Positions 57,801 through 64,000 of a stretch of DNA of 64,000 nucleotides are shown here, in pieces (the first letter of the stretch is position 1; each line of letters starts with the position of its first letter). The notes below the pieces were generated by a model. It was not told where the DNA came from, searched no databases, and saw only the letters and a list, made by a program, of their open reading frames with translations. The stretch is from positions 4,186,265-4,250,264 of the forward strand of contig JABAKD010000004.1 in NCBI GenBank assembly GCA_012845835.1, in the 5' to 3' direction. A program made the position numbers and the translations under genes. The stretch is from Undaria pinnatifida. Taxonomy: Eukaryota; Sar; Phaeophyceae; Laminariales; Alariaceae.

Positions 57801-60800
57801 GCAGGTCGTGGACGAGAAAAGGTCGCTGCAAGAGGTCCAGCAGACAGCGAGGAAGGTGGCGGGGGCGGAAGCTCTCCAGGAAGATGAAGGCCTCAGATCA
57901 GAGTTGATGCAAGTTGTGTCAGATCTGGAAGAAGAGCGCAAGCATGTTGCTGAGCTCGAAGGTCAGCTGAAGGAAGCCAAGAATGGGACTGCCATGCCGT
58001 CCTTGCAGACTAAGGACGCCTCCAGTCAGACGACAGCGCTTGGACCTAATGTCCGAGACAGTGAGGCCATAGCAAAAGCAGGCCTCTTAGAGGACGAACT
58101 TGCGCTCATAGTCCGTGAAAATGAAAAACTTACGAGCCAGGTTTCAGGAGTGGGCAGTGAACGTGACGGAGCGGGCATGTCCGCTTGCCTGGCCGAGGCG
58201 CCAAAGCTGGAGCGAAACGATATCGCCGATCTCAAGAGAGATCTAAAGGAGGCCGAGATCAGGTTAATAGAGATCCAGGAAGCCAAGGACGTCGCCGAAC
58301 AGGTGACTGATAGTTGTGTCATCATGGGTCACATACCACGCGCCACACGCCACGCTAAACGTGCTGCCGGTAGACACCCTACGATGATGATCTGCGCAGA
58401 GATGGTAGCAGTCGTGAACAAAGCGCCACCCAATCTAGCTGTAGTGCTGCTAAACTACTATTACCTGACGCACGCCTCACTACCCCTCGTTCAGGAGGCA
58501 AAGGCTTCTGCGGTTGCGCTGGTGGATGTTCAAGAAAAGCTCGCTGGACTTGAGCTGGATAATCTTTACCTGGTGACGCAAGTGAGTATTCACCTCCTTT
58601 ATTACTAGTAGCGCGAAGTTAAGATTCCACGATTGATTACGATATGACATGTTTTTTTCGTTTACACCGGCTTCCGTTGAGTAGACATCAATTTTGAGGT
58701 GAGACGTGAAATAACGAGGCTTTAAAGCTCCCGTCAGTGTTGGATTATGTTGTTATGGTTCAGACGGATGCGGGAAGCGATACCATGAGCCCTGTTAGTG
58801 TCCGATCATCGACTTTGGACCTTTTTGGCATTGATTGCCGGCAGCAGGCTGGATACGGTGGTGGAGCTCCTCAAACGGCGCTCCTGGGTGCGGGAAAAAC
58901 GGGAAACAGTCCTACGCCAGACGGCTTGGAAACGGAAAAAGAGCAAGATGGATTCGTCGGACGGCCCGACACCGATGATTCCAGCGCGAAACTCCAGGCC
59001 GAGGAGGTGGCACGTTACGCAGCCGAACTGAAAACGTCCAAGAAGCTTGAAGCAGTTGTCCGCGACGAGCTGCGGGTGGCGCAGCTGGCGTTACACGAGA
59101 GCCAGCTTAAAATCGCAGAATTGAATGGCTCTCTCACGACTGCCTCCGACGAGAAAACACGCAGCGCTGCAACAGAGGAACAGCTGAGATTGGAGATCGC
59201 TCGGCTCAAAGACAACGTTGACCGGCTGTGCTCCGCTGCTGAAGAAGGCTCTTCGCGAGAAGTTACGGACACTCTTGTTGACGAAGTCAAGGAACTGAGG
59301 CTCCAACTGACTGCGATAACGAGTGACAGGTGCGAGGAAAATGCGCTATCCTGAGTGCACGAGTTTGGTTACTTGCGCAAATAAGCTGCTCTGGCAGCGT
59401 AGCGATTCTGAAAACGTTGTCCTGTTTGGAATCGGGCGATTTGATCGCTCGAAAAACGCAAGTGACGGAAATTGATCGCGTTGTTTCTCTTTTACGCTCA
59501 CGAACTTGTGCTGTTGCAGCCGTTTCAGACGTGGCGTTAACGCATCTGCCATCTGCAAACCCGGCATGTTTTTTATCCATCCAGGGAGCGTCTCAACACT
59601 GAGCTTGGAATCTTCAAGCAGCAGCGAATAAGCAGCGAAGGCGTCCAACAAGCAGAGCAGTCAATGTCTGAAGCTAGCCTCGCTCGTCAGCAGGTGAGGC
59701 TGAGCGTGAATCAAGTGCATAAGCATACGCGGTATGTGTATATGCTATATCTGCACGCCCCCCTTGCCTCCTCTCCGCAGGTATACTTGTCGTCACGTAC
59801 GAGTATGCACCATAATTCGTGTCCATGGCCAATGGTTCAAACGTATAGTACTTCGGATGTTGTCTGCGTACCAGGTGCTATGTTTTTCGCCATAGACGTA
59901 GCTCGGAAGTACGGTCAGATGCATATTCTTTCTTTGGTATGCTACGCTACTGATGGTGAAGGCTGCGATGTCTGCGCCCTTTCTTATCCTGCATTCGATC
60001 TAGCCTGAACTATTCACCCGTCCCACAAGGTTCCCCCGCCACTGAAACAGAAGCATGCATGTCAGTACAGCTACAAAATATAGTGTCATTACCACTAAGT
60101 GATGAATTTTGGCGCGGAATATTATGTGTTTCGTAAACAAAGACTTGAAATTGTTTTAACACCTTCCACATGACACTCACAAGTTGACTGAGCTCGGCAT
60201 ACCCCAACCTGTGTAATGTTCGTGCGCTCACAACCTTCCCCGGCCCTTTCTAGCGCCGCGTCGAGTCTTTGCAAATCACAGTGGGGAGGTTGGAACTGGA
60301 GGTATCGGCAAGCAAGCGCAGGGAAGAAGATTTACATGCCTCTGCCAAAGCTCTGCGGGAACATAACGCTGCTTCAAAGTTGGAGATATGGAGACTCGAG
60401 GTGAGCAGGGTATGGTCAAGGCAGAATCAGCAGTCGAAGTAATCGTGGGCTGAGCTTTCGTAGCTCGGCTGAAGCATGCGGCGCCCCCACGCAGTTGACG
60501 CATGTTCGTTACGTGCAGTCTCCGACCCAAAATGCTGCGTTGTGCGTCTCGAGTGTTGTCTGCTTACAGCATGCTTTTTCAACTTCGACAGACGTCTCCA
60601 GCCTGGCCTTGAGATTGGCCGACGTCGTCTTGTTTGACGACTGCAACTAACGGCTTAGTTAACGTTACGTTCTTTGTCGATTGTTCCGTGCGTTGTGGCC
60701 TTCCAAGATAACGTGAAAATGATGCGGCGCGCTAACTGCTTCTAAAAGCAACGTAAATGGAGATGTCTGTCGTCAGGGGACGGAACATGCCCAGAAGGTC

Positions 60801-63689
60801 AGAATATGCATGGTGTCTATCTGCTGAATGAAGGCCGCTGGACGTCACGCTACCGATCTAGTGTTTCACCCATCAAGTGTGACATCGAGCTTATAGTGAT
60901 ACTATTACAATAGCCTTGCGTGTGAAAAACGAATACGCCCAGGATGTGTCACCGACTCTTTTCTCCCCGAATATTTTGGTGTTCCGGAATTTGACTTTTC
61001 GTTTTTCACAGGAGCAGCTGAGAGAAACGTCAGCAGAGGCCCGGCGAGGCATAGATGACCAAGCCCCCGCCAAAAAGGAGCAAGCGCAGCAGATCACCCA
61101 GAAAGACGAGTCGGAGGCAGACACGGTACCTGCTGCAGATCTGGAGCGGGCGCTTGCAGCTACCGATGAGGCAGTTCGAGAGTCGCGTGATCTGTTCGCG
61201 AAGAACAGCGCACTGACGTCACGCCTGGAGTTTGCGGATAAACAGGTGCGTGCATAAATTGTGGGAACATAAACTTCGCTCGTGGTGTTTGCTGTACATA
61301 GGTGTTCCGTGATTTTTTTTCCCGGTCACCCTTTGGTCCTTGCCCTTAAGCAGGTCGACCGGCTTCAGGGTAGCCTGCAGGAGGCTTTATCCAAGTTGGC
61401 GGACGTTCAAAGTGTGGCGGCCTCGGCGAAGCTTAGCTCCGAGCACGCCTTGTCAGACCTGGCATCTTCTAAGGTATCTGCTTTTATGGTACTCATTTCG
61501 TCTTGGCGAATTTGGTTTGCTTCTATATACATCTTGTTGGGAGATAGCTGACCAAGTGCAGATAGCCTTACCCGCGTAACCCCGTTGTCGGACTGCTGCA
61601 CACAAGTTTTCCGGCGCGGCTTTTCCGGGAAGGAAAATTCTCCCAAATATCAGGCCCGACCCCGTTGTCTTATGGACCACGCGATTCTATCCGATACATA
61701 CATTATTTTTCACACCATTCGCAGGCGGAGCTGGCTGAGGCTCGCAAGTTTGAGCAAGACACCGTTCAACAGGTGGCGGAGGCACATTCCCGGTGTTTGA
61801 AGGCCGAATCACTGTTAGAAAAAGCTCACGAGGCCAAGGAGATGTTGAAGCACAGCTTGAAAGAGGCTGTCCGTGTGCGAGATGCTCAAACCAAGGAGCT
61901 ATGCGCCGCTCGCATTCGGCTGTCTACTCTGACTGAAAAAGAGTCTCGCAATGCCACAAGTCAAACAGCGACCGACAAGCAACGCTTCGATCTTGAACGG
62001 AAACTCAAGCGCTCAATAACGGACTTGCAGCTAGTGACAGCAGATCTCGCTGATAGCAAGGAACAGAACACGAAACTTCGGCAAGAGTTGGTGGATTCAA
62101 CCACTCGTACCACAGTGGCGAAGGATGAGGCGCGCAGAAATGAGGAGCTGGTATCAGCAAAGCAGGAAGAAATCATCGGTATTAGCCAGCGAGAACAGGT
62201 AAGGCATACATACGTATTGCCTTAGGGCGGCTGCTCTTTCTGACGTAATTTCATGCGTTAAGATCACCCTGGAATTTGTGTTGTGGGCCCGATGGTTCCA
62301 CGCCCGTTTGTCGCGGTGCTTTCAGTATAAGAACATAAAAATAGCAACTTGTAGCAACAGATGGCCTTTTTGAGCGCGCGTGCCACTACGGTAACTCATC
62401 CACAACTATTGGCCATACGGAATTATAGTACTTGCCACATGCACATGACGTTTTTCTCCGTCGATCTCCGTTTCGTAGTCGTACTCCGTTATGAGGTGTA
62501 CGAAGTCAAGCATTATTTATTTGCTTGTTTACGATGGTATGTCAAGGAAATAAAACGACATGCTTTGTGCGCTGAATAATACACCACGTTAAACATGGCT
62601 CAAAAACGTCGCTTACCGTAACCTACTGGTATTTCAAGGAGACGAAACGCCATCGGACCACGCTATTGTTGCTGTCAGACCACGCTGCTCTCAAGGCACG
62701 CCGCTTCGGCGCTCCCGGGTTTTTCCTCGTTTATTTTGGGGAGATAGATATAGAATGCAGCACTTGCTGGCCGTGGGATTCCGTGTAGTTGTATTTGCGT
62801 GTATTTGCCTGCTGCTAGCATACCGCAACGAACAGTCTAAGAACCCGTGTCTTCCGGCGATGACTAACTCGCCAACAAAGCTCGGCCGTGCTATTCCGTG
62901 ACAATGTTGCGGTAGCCTGCTCGGACACCGAAACACGGTTCATTTTAGTGATGAACACTGACATACCTTAAAAAGGCTGATTTACTGCACCCGCAGCTGA
63001 AGTTGTTTGCATGAGTGGGTCATGCTTTTGCCACCTTGGATATACGAATACGTACTTCTTCTCTTCTTGTGTTAATAGTGTGTTTTTCCTTTTGAAGCAT
63101 CGCCGTGTCCAGACAAATGATCTTACCTAAATGTGAATGGGTTCGACTGTTCTATTATTCAGATCATTTCTGACGAAAAGCATCGCCGTGTCCAGACAAA
63201 TGGTCTCAACTAAATGTGAATGGGTTCGGCCGTCCTATCGTTCAGATCATTTCTGACGAGCTGAAACAAGCGCGCACCAGCCTCGAAGATGGGGCAAAGG
63301 ACCGCAATCGCGCTCTTGAGATAGCCGAGGAAGCCGAGCGCCACCTCCAAGACGCTCAACTTGGTTGGAAGCTACAGACGGAGGACCTGCAGGCGTCTCT
63401 CAAGGACGCATTGGCTAGGGCTGTTGACAAAGAACAGGGCGGTGCACCGGACCAGAAAGACGAACAACATCTGCAGCAGCCACAAACAGCGGGCGCGACT
63501 GAGTTCCCTATTCCCCGAGAGACCGCAGTAGGGGGCACTGGAAACGCTACATTGACGAATGGCGTCCGCGAGCCATCGATACGTAGTACGTCCGACACAA
63601 CAAGCCATGGCTTGGCAGATGAACTATTGCAGACGCTGACGCACGAGACCAATCAGCGACGTAAATCGGGGAACTCGTTGAGTGCTAAG
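28098..63689 (+). CDS. CEP164: CEP164-like centriolar distal-appendage protein (14 exons, 3' incomplete)
   Basis: Exons joined in phase give 1,304 codons before the window ends; human CEP164 has about 1,460 residues. The N-terminus has an LEEEIDPNYVPT motif, a helical D-E-V-R-E-Y-A-K-W-L-G segment, then a WW domain at residues ~72-105 (Trp78, Tyr90-Tyr91, Trp101, Pro104) continuing HPCDEYYRKLYEEEKKKK. That combination is specific to CEP164. Residues ~135-295 are low-complexity. From ~300 the protein is mostly coiled coil. In animals CEP164 sits on distal appendages of the mother centriole, its WW region recruits TTBK2, and it is needed for basal-body docking and ciliogenesis. Here it would serve flagellated cells. 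Its last exons are outside the window. Confidence 0.9.
28353..28515 (+). CDS. CEP164: CEP164-like exon 2 (first part of WW domain)
   Basis: Acceptor ttaccaatcattag|GAT, donor ACGG|gtaagt (phase 1). It encodes DEVREYAKWLGMELEDDRGL, FWIAKEGLKAPLPDNWKPCK and TVDTEEIYYFNFAT, ending inside Gly97 of the WW domain. Trp78 and the Tyr90-Tyr91 pair of the WW domain are here. Confidence 0.93.
28630..29027 (+). repeat. Dispersed ~400-bp repeat, second copy
   Basis: Partner of 7,480-7,905 (catggttcccctccgggaag ... aatgaattcgcattt ... atactgtagaatata). It begins only about 115 bp after the exon 2 donor. Its end touches the SINE head at 29,029. Confidence 0.75.
29029..29327 (+). mobile_element. tRNA-derived SINE, copy 5
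   Basis: Full-length plus-strand copy from gccggtcgccccggtggcgt to ctggaaagtagatgtgtgcg with a short A-rich tail. Box A TGGCGTATCAGG is intact; box B is changed (GAGTTCAAATCC). It is followed at once by a CAGCTGT MITE. Confidence 0.87.
29359..29578 (+). mobile_element. CAGCTGT-ended MITE, copy 4
   Basis: Ends cagctgtgagatcg and aaaatctgacagctgt. Best-preserved copy. The SINE-MITE order matches the inverted pair at 23,475-24,024. Confidence 0.82.
29580..30389. other. Intronic sequence with a long G run
   Basis: A G-rich run (about 29,622-29,660) follows the MITE, then a fragment of the 7,480 repeat (29,670-29,720). No gene is seen in the remainder. The segment 30,280-30,400 (ctcatggagcatcagcgcct ... 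tcgattcaaaatcg-like) is related to 50,045-50,170. Confidence 0.55.
30390..31440. repeat. Satellite related to 7,906-9,204
   Basis: Units carry gacgaaagcaactcg, cagcatagcgaggactcgc, tactgctgctgtgcgg, ggttgtacacgtagcgttgt and tggacgtaaatgtaaggatg. The period here is about 560 bp (30,405 to 30,968) because an extra block is included (atcagctactacaacagcag). Confidence 0.75.
31441..33000. other. No gene seen
   Basis: Includes one unit (31,745-31,885) of the repeat found at 36,400-37,120. A pyrimidine/purine-biased stretch lies at 32,620-32,720. Open frames are not protein-like. Confidence 0.5.
33400..36191 (-). pseudogene. Degraded 3'-5' exonuclease / transposase-like multidomain gene
   Basis: Read from 36,191 downward, minus-strand pieces in several frames line up in a consistent order. 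First is a DEDD exonuclease C-terminus (FSLAGIVSSLLGKELPTYPT; then FLDAYASAPVYVDIEIMKDP). Next come PLDPCFGGVLNDVNLA and DAVKPATYAAHKEAPF, a Ser/Pro linker and an acidic stretch. Then follow RLDTFHALPRISRLVKKSHG and AFKPSMVGLRDACYIVNLEA, a CLSKPDG...TRRCVSGSSST motif, KGFHRYLRRLLLCFSC, and EFNYRWNIGMAAKNRGLP. I recall such proteins from brown algae and fungi as transposon-like; the name is uncertain. A frameshift near 35,413 and stops suggest decay, though some breaks may be introns. The N-terminus is missing. Confidence 0.6.
36400..37120. repeat. Tandem-like repeat of ~115-bp segments
   Basis: The phrases aataagaaactcgggagctg, tactgaagttagtgtag and ccctctcccaaataagaaagccagcc recur at 36,430-36,515, 36,800-36,900 and 37,000-37,110, and once at 31,745-31,885. 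They are separated by taccaggtac/tactgctgta simple sequence. Confidence 0.7.
37121..37992. other. No gene seen; CCGCCGCTGC-rich segment
   Basis: 37,380-37,530 is imperfect GCC/TCC/GCT triplet repeat that opens frames on both strands. Nothing supportable otherwise. Confidence 0.5.
37993..38238 (+). repeat. Dispersed repeat, second copy
   Basis: Partner of 9,205-9,420, with a longer left part (gcggggatgttgcggaaacc). Followed at 38,280-38,340 by a fragment of the CAGCTGT MITE. Confidence 0.75.
38280..38340 (+). mobile_element. CAGCTGT MITE fragment
   Basis: gtcagctgtgagttcgataa through catctttgcaagctgcgtga matches the left end of the family. The right part is missing. Confidence 0.6.
38341..39738. 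other. No gene seen
   Basis: T-rich, pyrimidine-biased plus strand (38,610-38,950) opens hydrophobic-looking frames that I regard as compositional. No mobile-element ends were found. Confidence 0.5.
39739..39842. repeat. (AAC)n microsatellite
   Basis: About 100 bp of aacaacaac with a few interruptions (aataac, cgacaac, aaaaac). It opens poly-Thr, poly-Asn or poly-Val frames that are artefacts. Confidence 0.97.
40008..40335 (+). repeat. ~45-bp satellite (gtattcgtccatggacgaat), block 1
   Basis: About seven degenerate units of gcaagtattcgtccatggac gaataccctctcaaaaacatgggg. A second block in the same orientation lies at 42,690-42,925, beyond the SINE and the pogo-like element. Confidence 0.85.
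40738..41040 (-). mobile_element. tRNA-derived SINE, copy 6
   Basis: A long T run (the A tail inverted) at 40,738-40,752, then the usual blocks to gatacgccaccgggg at 41,040. The last part of the head (cgcaccggggcgaccgg) lies at 41,114-41,130, separated by a ~72-bp insertion. Confidence 0.87.
41041..41113. mobile_element. ~72-bp insertion in SINE head
   Basis: The insert starts gcacctgcactatctgc and ends aagtagtgcaggagg. Its ends contain the inverted repeat CCTGCACT/AGTGCAGG. SINE sequence caccgggg is present on both sides, consistent with a target duplication. It may be a very small MITE. Confidence 0.55.
41155..42582. mobile_element. Pogo/Tigger-like (Tc1/mariner) element, internally deleted
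   Basis: Terminal inverted repeats CAGTAGGGGTCCCGGTTTAG start at 41,155 and, inverted, end at 42,582. Both are directly flanked by TA, the expected target duplication. Multiple AACCGCTAAACCGGG words form subterminal repeats at both ends (41,160-41,300; 42,440-42,575). The 1,428-bp element retains only the C-terminal part of a transposase on the minus strand. Confidence 0.88.
41717..42241 (-). pseudogene. Pogo-like transposase, C-terminal fragment with PIP-box-like end
   Basis: A 174-codon frame closed upstream by a TGA near 42,250, so there is no catalytic DDE core. It has no in-frame ATG at its beginning and its left codon is GTG. The sequence is acidic and helical (REWAQLEEQEEIAEALMQDA; SEDELDEGFESPEE). 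It ends in LFGQLEQYAES, then a helix with Lys/Ala, and the terminus QTDIRAMF followed by Ser-Lys-Thr. Tigger/pogo transposases have the same layout: an acidic linker, a helical pair and a terminal QxxIxxFF-type PCNA-interacting motif. Here Met-Phe replaces Phe-Phe. Confidence 0.65.
42690..42925 (+). repeat. ~45-bp satellite, block 2
   Basis: Five or six degenerate units matching 40,008-40,335 (gtggacgaatac, aaaacatggggcaagtattcgt). Same orientation as block 1. Confidence 0.8.
42990..43435 (+). repeat. Diverged tandem duplication, period about 270 bp
   Basis: aaccccgacgattgtttgta ... gcgagacgtttcc ... gacagacgtcag (43,009-43,162) recurs as aaccccgacgattgttcgta ... gcgagatgtgccc ... gacggacgtcag (43,277-43,433). 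Confidence 0.8.
43436..44200. other. No gene seen
   Basis: AT-richer intronic sequence with GATTCGG/CCGATTC words at 43,880-44,150. No supportable exon. Confidence 0.5.
44202..44350 (+). mobile_element. CAGCTGT MITE, right-truncated copy
   Basis: cagctgtgagatcgaagatt, catctttgcaaggtg, gatactccgatcgcgcgtat and cctcattaaggatataagtc are present. The family sequence stops near gggtaaacagg. Confidence 0.75.
44351..45221. other. No gene seen
   Basis: Contains an irregular repeat of tatcagtctcagttctcagactc words at 44,900-45,190 (ctcgttgctgat, cagactcgttgag, ctcagactcactt). Nothing coding. Confidence 0.5.
45222..46642 (-). mobile_element. LINE (non-LTR retrotransposon), 5'-truncated copy, inverted
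   Basis: Minus-strand copy of the element at 46,975-49,445. It runs from the equivalent of 48,018 (just before the FADD box) to the 3' end. Shared peptide: EFGKLESSEKTIAILGDRWW. The 3' end is marked by a G/C-run (here ggaggggggagggggcg). Frames are broken. Confidence 0.85.
46643..46722 (-). mobile_element. LINE 3'-end fragment
   Basis: A second very short copy of the same 3' end (gtgcgtactcatttgttgct through catccctttcgagacgga), placed directly against the 5' break of the copy at 45,222-46,642. The adjoining 46,723-46,970 shows no clear identity. Confidence 0.75.
46975..49445 (+). mobile_element. LINE reverse transcriptase copy, broken, with SINE inside
   Basis: Reverse transcriptase motifs in order: LKNRKAAGAEKIVNEFMKYG and RDGVVVNLFKKGD (47,085-47,258), NYRGIMLLSTVGKAFCKILN, EGQAGFRPNRSC, FFLDVQKAYDTV (47,470-47,513), then after the SINE VLEGVAQGCILSPNLFKVYI and the catalytic FADD box at 48,088-48,099. 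A C-terminal part with a CPCGT...HIVGECE zinc-knuckle-like cluster (about 49,080-49,135) and the 3' C run follow. In-frame stops and a frameshift after 47,860 make it inactive. No endonuclease domain is visible upstream. Confidence 0.88.
47514..47826 (+). mobile_element. tRNA-derived SINE, copy 7, inserted in the LINE
   Basis: Full-length SINE with intact box A and box B (GAGTTCGAGCCCC) and a 20-nt A tail. It separates the RT codons ...GAC ACA GTA from TGG AGG AAT GGT, so removing it restores the DTVWRNG motif of the LINE. No clear target duplication was seen. Its clean tail makes it the youngest-looking copy. Confidence 0.92.
49446..50564. other. No gene seen
   Basis: Intronic sequence. 50,045-50,170 resembles 30,280-30,400 and the satellite at 30,390. 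Confidence 0.5.
50565..50680 (+). repeat. Tandem duplication of ~58 bp
   Basis: caaatacgtggtattaatag ... gcggtgtgattaatca occurs twice head to tail. The second copy has an extra GGT. Confidence 0.93.
51208..51328 (+). repeat. Tandem duplication of ~61 bp
   Basis: gtgttgttccacatctcgaa ... tcaacactagacaaaagctt is repeated as gtgttgttccagatctcgaa ... tcaacccagaccgaagctt. Confidence 0.9.
51329..55484. other. Right part of intron 2, no gene seen
   Basis: Mostly unique. A diverged duplication links 53,745-53,840 with 53,945-54,030 (cagatacatcggctaatcgt / cagataaattggccactcgt, both ending gcgcca...ccatgtc). Homopolymer G and C runs lie at 54,570 and 54,790. No nested gene is supported. Confidence 0.5.
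55485..55597 (+). CDS. CEP164: CEP164-like exon 3 (end of WW domain)
   Basis: Acceptor aaatgcttag|GTGAG completes Gly97 and gives ESTWDHPCDEYYRKLYEEEK, then a lysine-rich tail, with donor CAACAG|gtgacc (phase 0). The join restores an uninterrupted WW domain (Trp101, Pro104), which proves the 26,969-bp intron 2 despite its size. Confidence 0.93.
55830..56318 (+). CDS. CEP164: CEP164-like exon 4
   Basis: 163 codons, phase 0 at both ends (tatattgcacag|GCG; TTGAAG|gtgagt). It starts with a basic KKKKGRPARKP run like the Lys-rich stretch after the WW domain in animal CEP164, then Ser/Pro-rich sequence with no recognised domain. Confidence 0.88.
57180..57243 (+). CDS. CEP164: CEP164-like exon 5
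   Basis: Encodes ELHENHARELDMLEQAHNNT plus Lys (phase 0 in, phase 1 out, donor AAGG|gtacgg). The acceptor is a tandem tagcag: using the first AG would add one glutamine. The start of the coiled coil is here. Confidence 0.82.
57527..58302 (+). CDS. CEP164: CEP164-like exon 6 (main coiled coil)
   Basis: Acceptor ctcgcgccccag|AT completes an Asp codon, donor GAACAG|gtgact (phase 0). 776 bp of nearly continuous heptad-rich helix (e.g. AEAEAEAARVALKGEIERTR), with a short break around PSLQTKDASSQTTALGP. Confidence 0.88.
58495..58581 (+). CDS. CEP164: CEP164-like exon 7
   Basis: 29 codons (EAKASAVALVDVQEKLAGLE and LDNLYLVTQ), phase 0 on both sides, acceptor cccctcgttcag, donor CGCAA|gtgagt. Helical. 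Confidence 0.85.
58764..59329 (+). CDS. CEP164: CEP164-like exon 8
   Basis: 566 bp (phase 0 in, phase 2 out, donor GACAG|gtgcga). The first third is Gly/Ser/Thr-rich linker (SPVSVRSSTLDLFGID), the rest coiled coil rich in Glu, Lys, Leu and Ala. Confidence 0.87.
59585..59693 (+). CDS. CEP164: CEP164-like exon 9
   Basis: Acceptor ttatccatccag|G completes an Arg codon; it reads ERLNTELGIFKQQRISSEGV then QQAEQSMSEASLARQQ, donor CAGCAG|gtgagg (phase 0). Confidence 0.86.
60254..60400 (+). CDS. CEP164: CEP164-like exon 10
   Basis: 49 codons, phase 0 on both sides (ccggccctttctag|CGC; CTCGAG|gtgagc). Coiled coil RRVESLQITVGRLELEVSAS onward. Confidence 0.85.
61012..61245 (+). CDS. CEP164: CEP164-like exon 11
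   Basis: 78 codons, phase 0 on both sides (gtttttcacag|GAG; AAACAG|gtgcgt). Coiled coil with a charged QQITQKDESEADTVPAADLE segment. Confidence 0.86.
61354..61473 (+). CDS. CEP164: CEP164-like exon 12
   Basis: 40 codons, phase 0 on both sides (cttaagcag|GTC; TCTAAG|gtatct). VDRLQGSLQEALSKLADVQS onward. The acceptor is a tandem aagcag, so a one-residue variant (extra Gln) is possible. Confidence 0.85.
61725..62198 (+). CDS. CEP164: CEP164-like exon 13
   Basis: 158 codons, phase 0 on both sides (cattcgcag|GCG; GAACAG|gtaagg). Almost unbroken coiled coil. It is followed by the longest 3' intron in the window (1,047 bp). Confidence 0.87.
63095..63260 (+). repeat. 83-bp tandem duplication spanning the exon 14 acceptor
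   Basis: Copy 1 63,095-63,177 and copy 2 63,178-63,260 (aagcatcgccgtgtccagac ... ttcagatcatttctgacga). Both include the pyrimidine tract, the AG and the first exon codons. Only copy 2 continues into the open coiled-coil frame. Confidence 0.95.
63246..63689 (+). CDS. CEP164: CEP164-like exon 14
   Basis: 148 codons, phase 0 on both sides (cgttcag|ATC; GCTAAG|gtgaga). It begins with coiled coil (IISDELKQARTSLEDGAKDR) and turns into Gln/Thr/Ser-rich sequence. The acceptor lies in the second copy of an 83-bp tandem duplication, so an identical-context acceptor exists at 63,163. Confidence 0.85.
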
Positions 63690-64000
63690 GTGAGATCTCC
63701 GGCCTATTGATCACACACTCGAAAATCATCTCTGGTGGAGATATAATATTTTTCTCCTCCCGGGGAATTGGCCGTTATGGAACAGCAAGTATCTGAAATA
63801 TCTATTTTCAGTACCTTGTGAGACAAAGTGTTTTTAGTCCTCCTTTCGCGACGTCTACTGTTGCCCCTGACGCTATTTGGCTCTTGTTATACAGTAGTTA
63901 CTTGGCATCCGAAATGGCGCGGTAGATGTGTTTTTTGGCGGCGCAGACCATGCCATCATAGCTTAAATTACATCGACACTCCTACGCCATAATTGCATTC
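63690..64000 (+). other. Intron 14 (start), gene continues outside
   Basis: After GCTAAG|gtgaga at 63,689 no further exon is identifiable before the window ends, so the C-terminus of the CEP164-like protein lies downstream. Confidence 0.7.

Noticed and set aside
58303-58494. Reading through intron 6 as coding, since the frame stays open
   Set aside because: The frame is open by chance, but GAACAG|gtgact and ctcgttcag|GAG are good splice sites. The intervening peptide (Cys/His/Tyr-rich) breaks the coiled coil.

Overview
The window is nuclear DNA of a eukaryote. It has spliceosomal introns with GT..AG borders, genes broken into short exons, and large amounts of transposon-derived DNA. Intron-rich genes, CTG/CAG and TACTGCTGTA-type simple repeats, and a flagellar basal-body gene fit a stramenopile, most likely a brown alga such as an Ectocarpus relative. 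That identification is inference from style and content, not from a search.

Layout. Positions 1-17,300 are almost all repeats: a 42-bp satellite, GGGCC-rich arrays, several inverted-repeat transposons and a ~350-bp satellite. Positions 17,324-19,178 (+) hold the last two exons of an unrecognised gene. Converging on it is a small HYPK-like gene on the minus strand, with exons 24,124-24,269 and 19,500-19,650. Positions 24,770-27,392 are two hAT-like elements nested one inside the other, both with target-site duplications still visible.

The main gene starts at 28,098 and runs off the right edge. It is a CEP164-like distal-appendage (basal body/centriole) protein. Fourteen exons were joined by reading frame and splice phase, giving at least 1,304 codons. 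Intron 2 is 26,969 bp (28,516-55,484) and interrupts a glycine codon inside the WW domain. All other introns seen are 108 to 1,047 bp, and from 55,485 onward the DNA is nearly repeat-free.

The giant intron contains tRNA-derived SINEs, CAGCTGT-ended MITEs, satellites shared with the upstream region, an antisense degraded 3'-5' exonuclease/transposase-like gene (33,400-36,191), a TA-flanked pogo/Tigger-like element with a transposase C-terminus and PCNA-binding-like motif (41,155-42,582), and two inverted non-LTR retrotransposon copies (45,222-49,445), one split by a SINE. Thus two housekeeping or cytoskeletal genes (HYPK, CEP164) and one unknown gene sit in a sea of mobile DNA.

Limits: gene names rest on motif recognition from memory. 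No alignment, expression data or splice evidence was available. Repeat boundaries are approximate unless a terminal inverted repeat or target duplication is stated.
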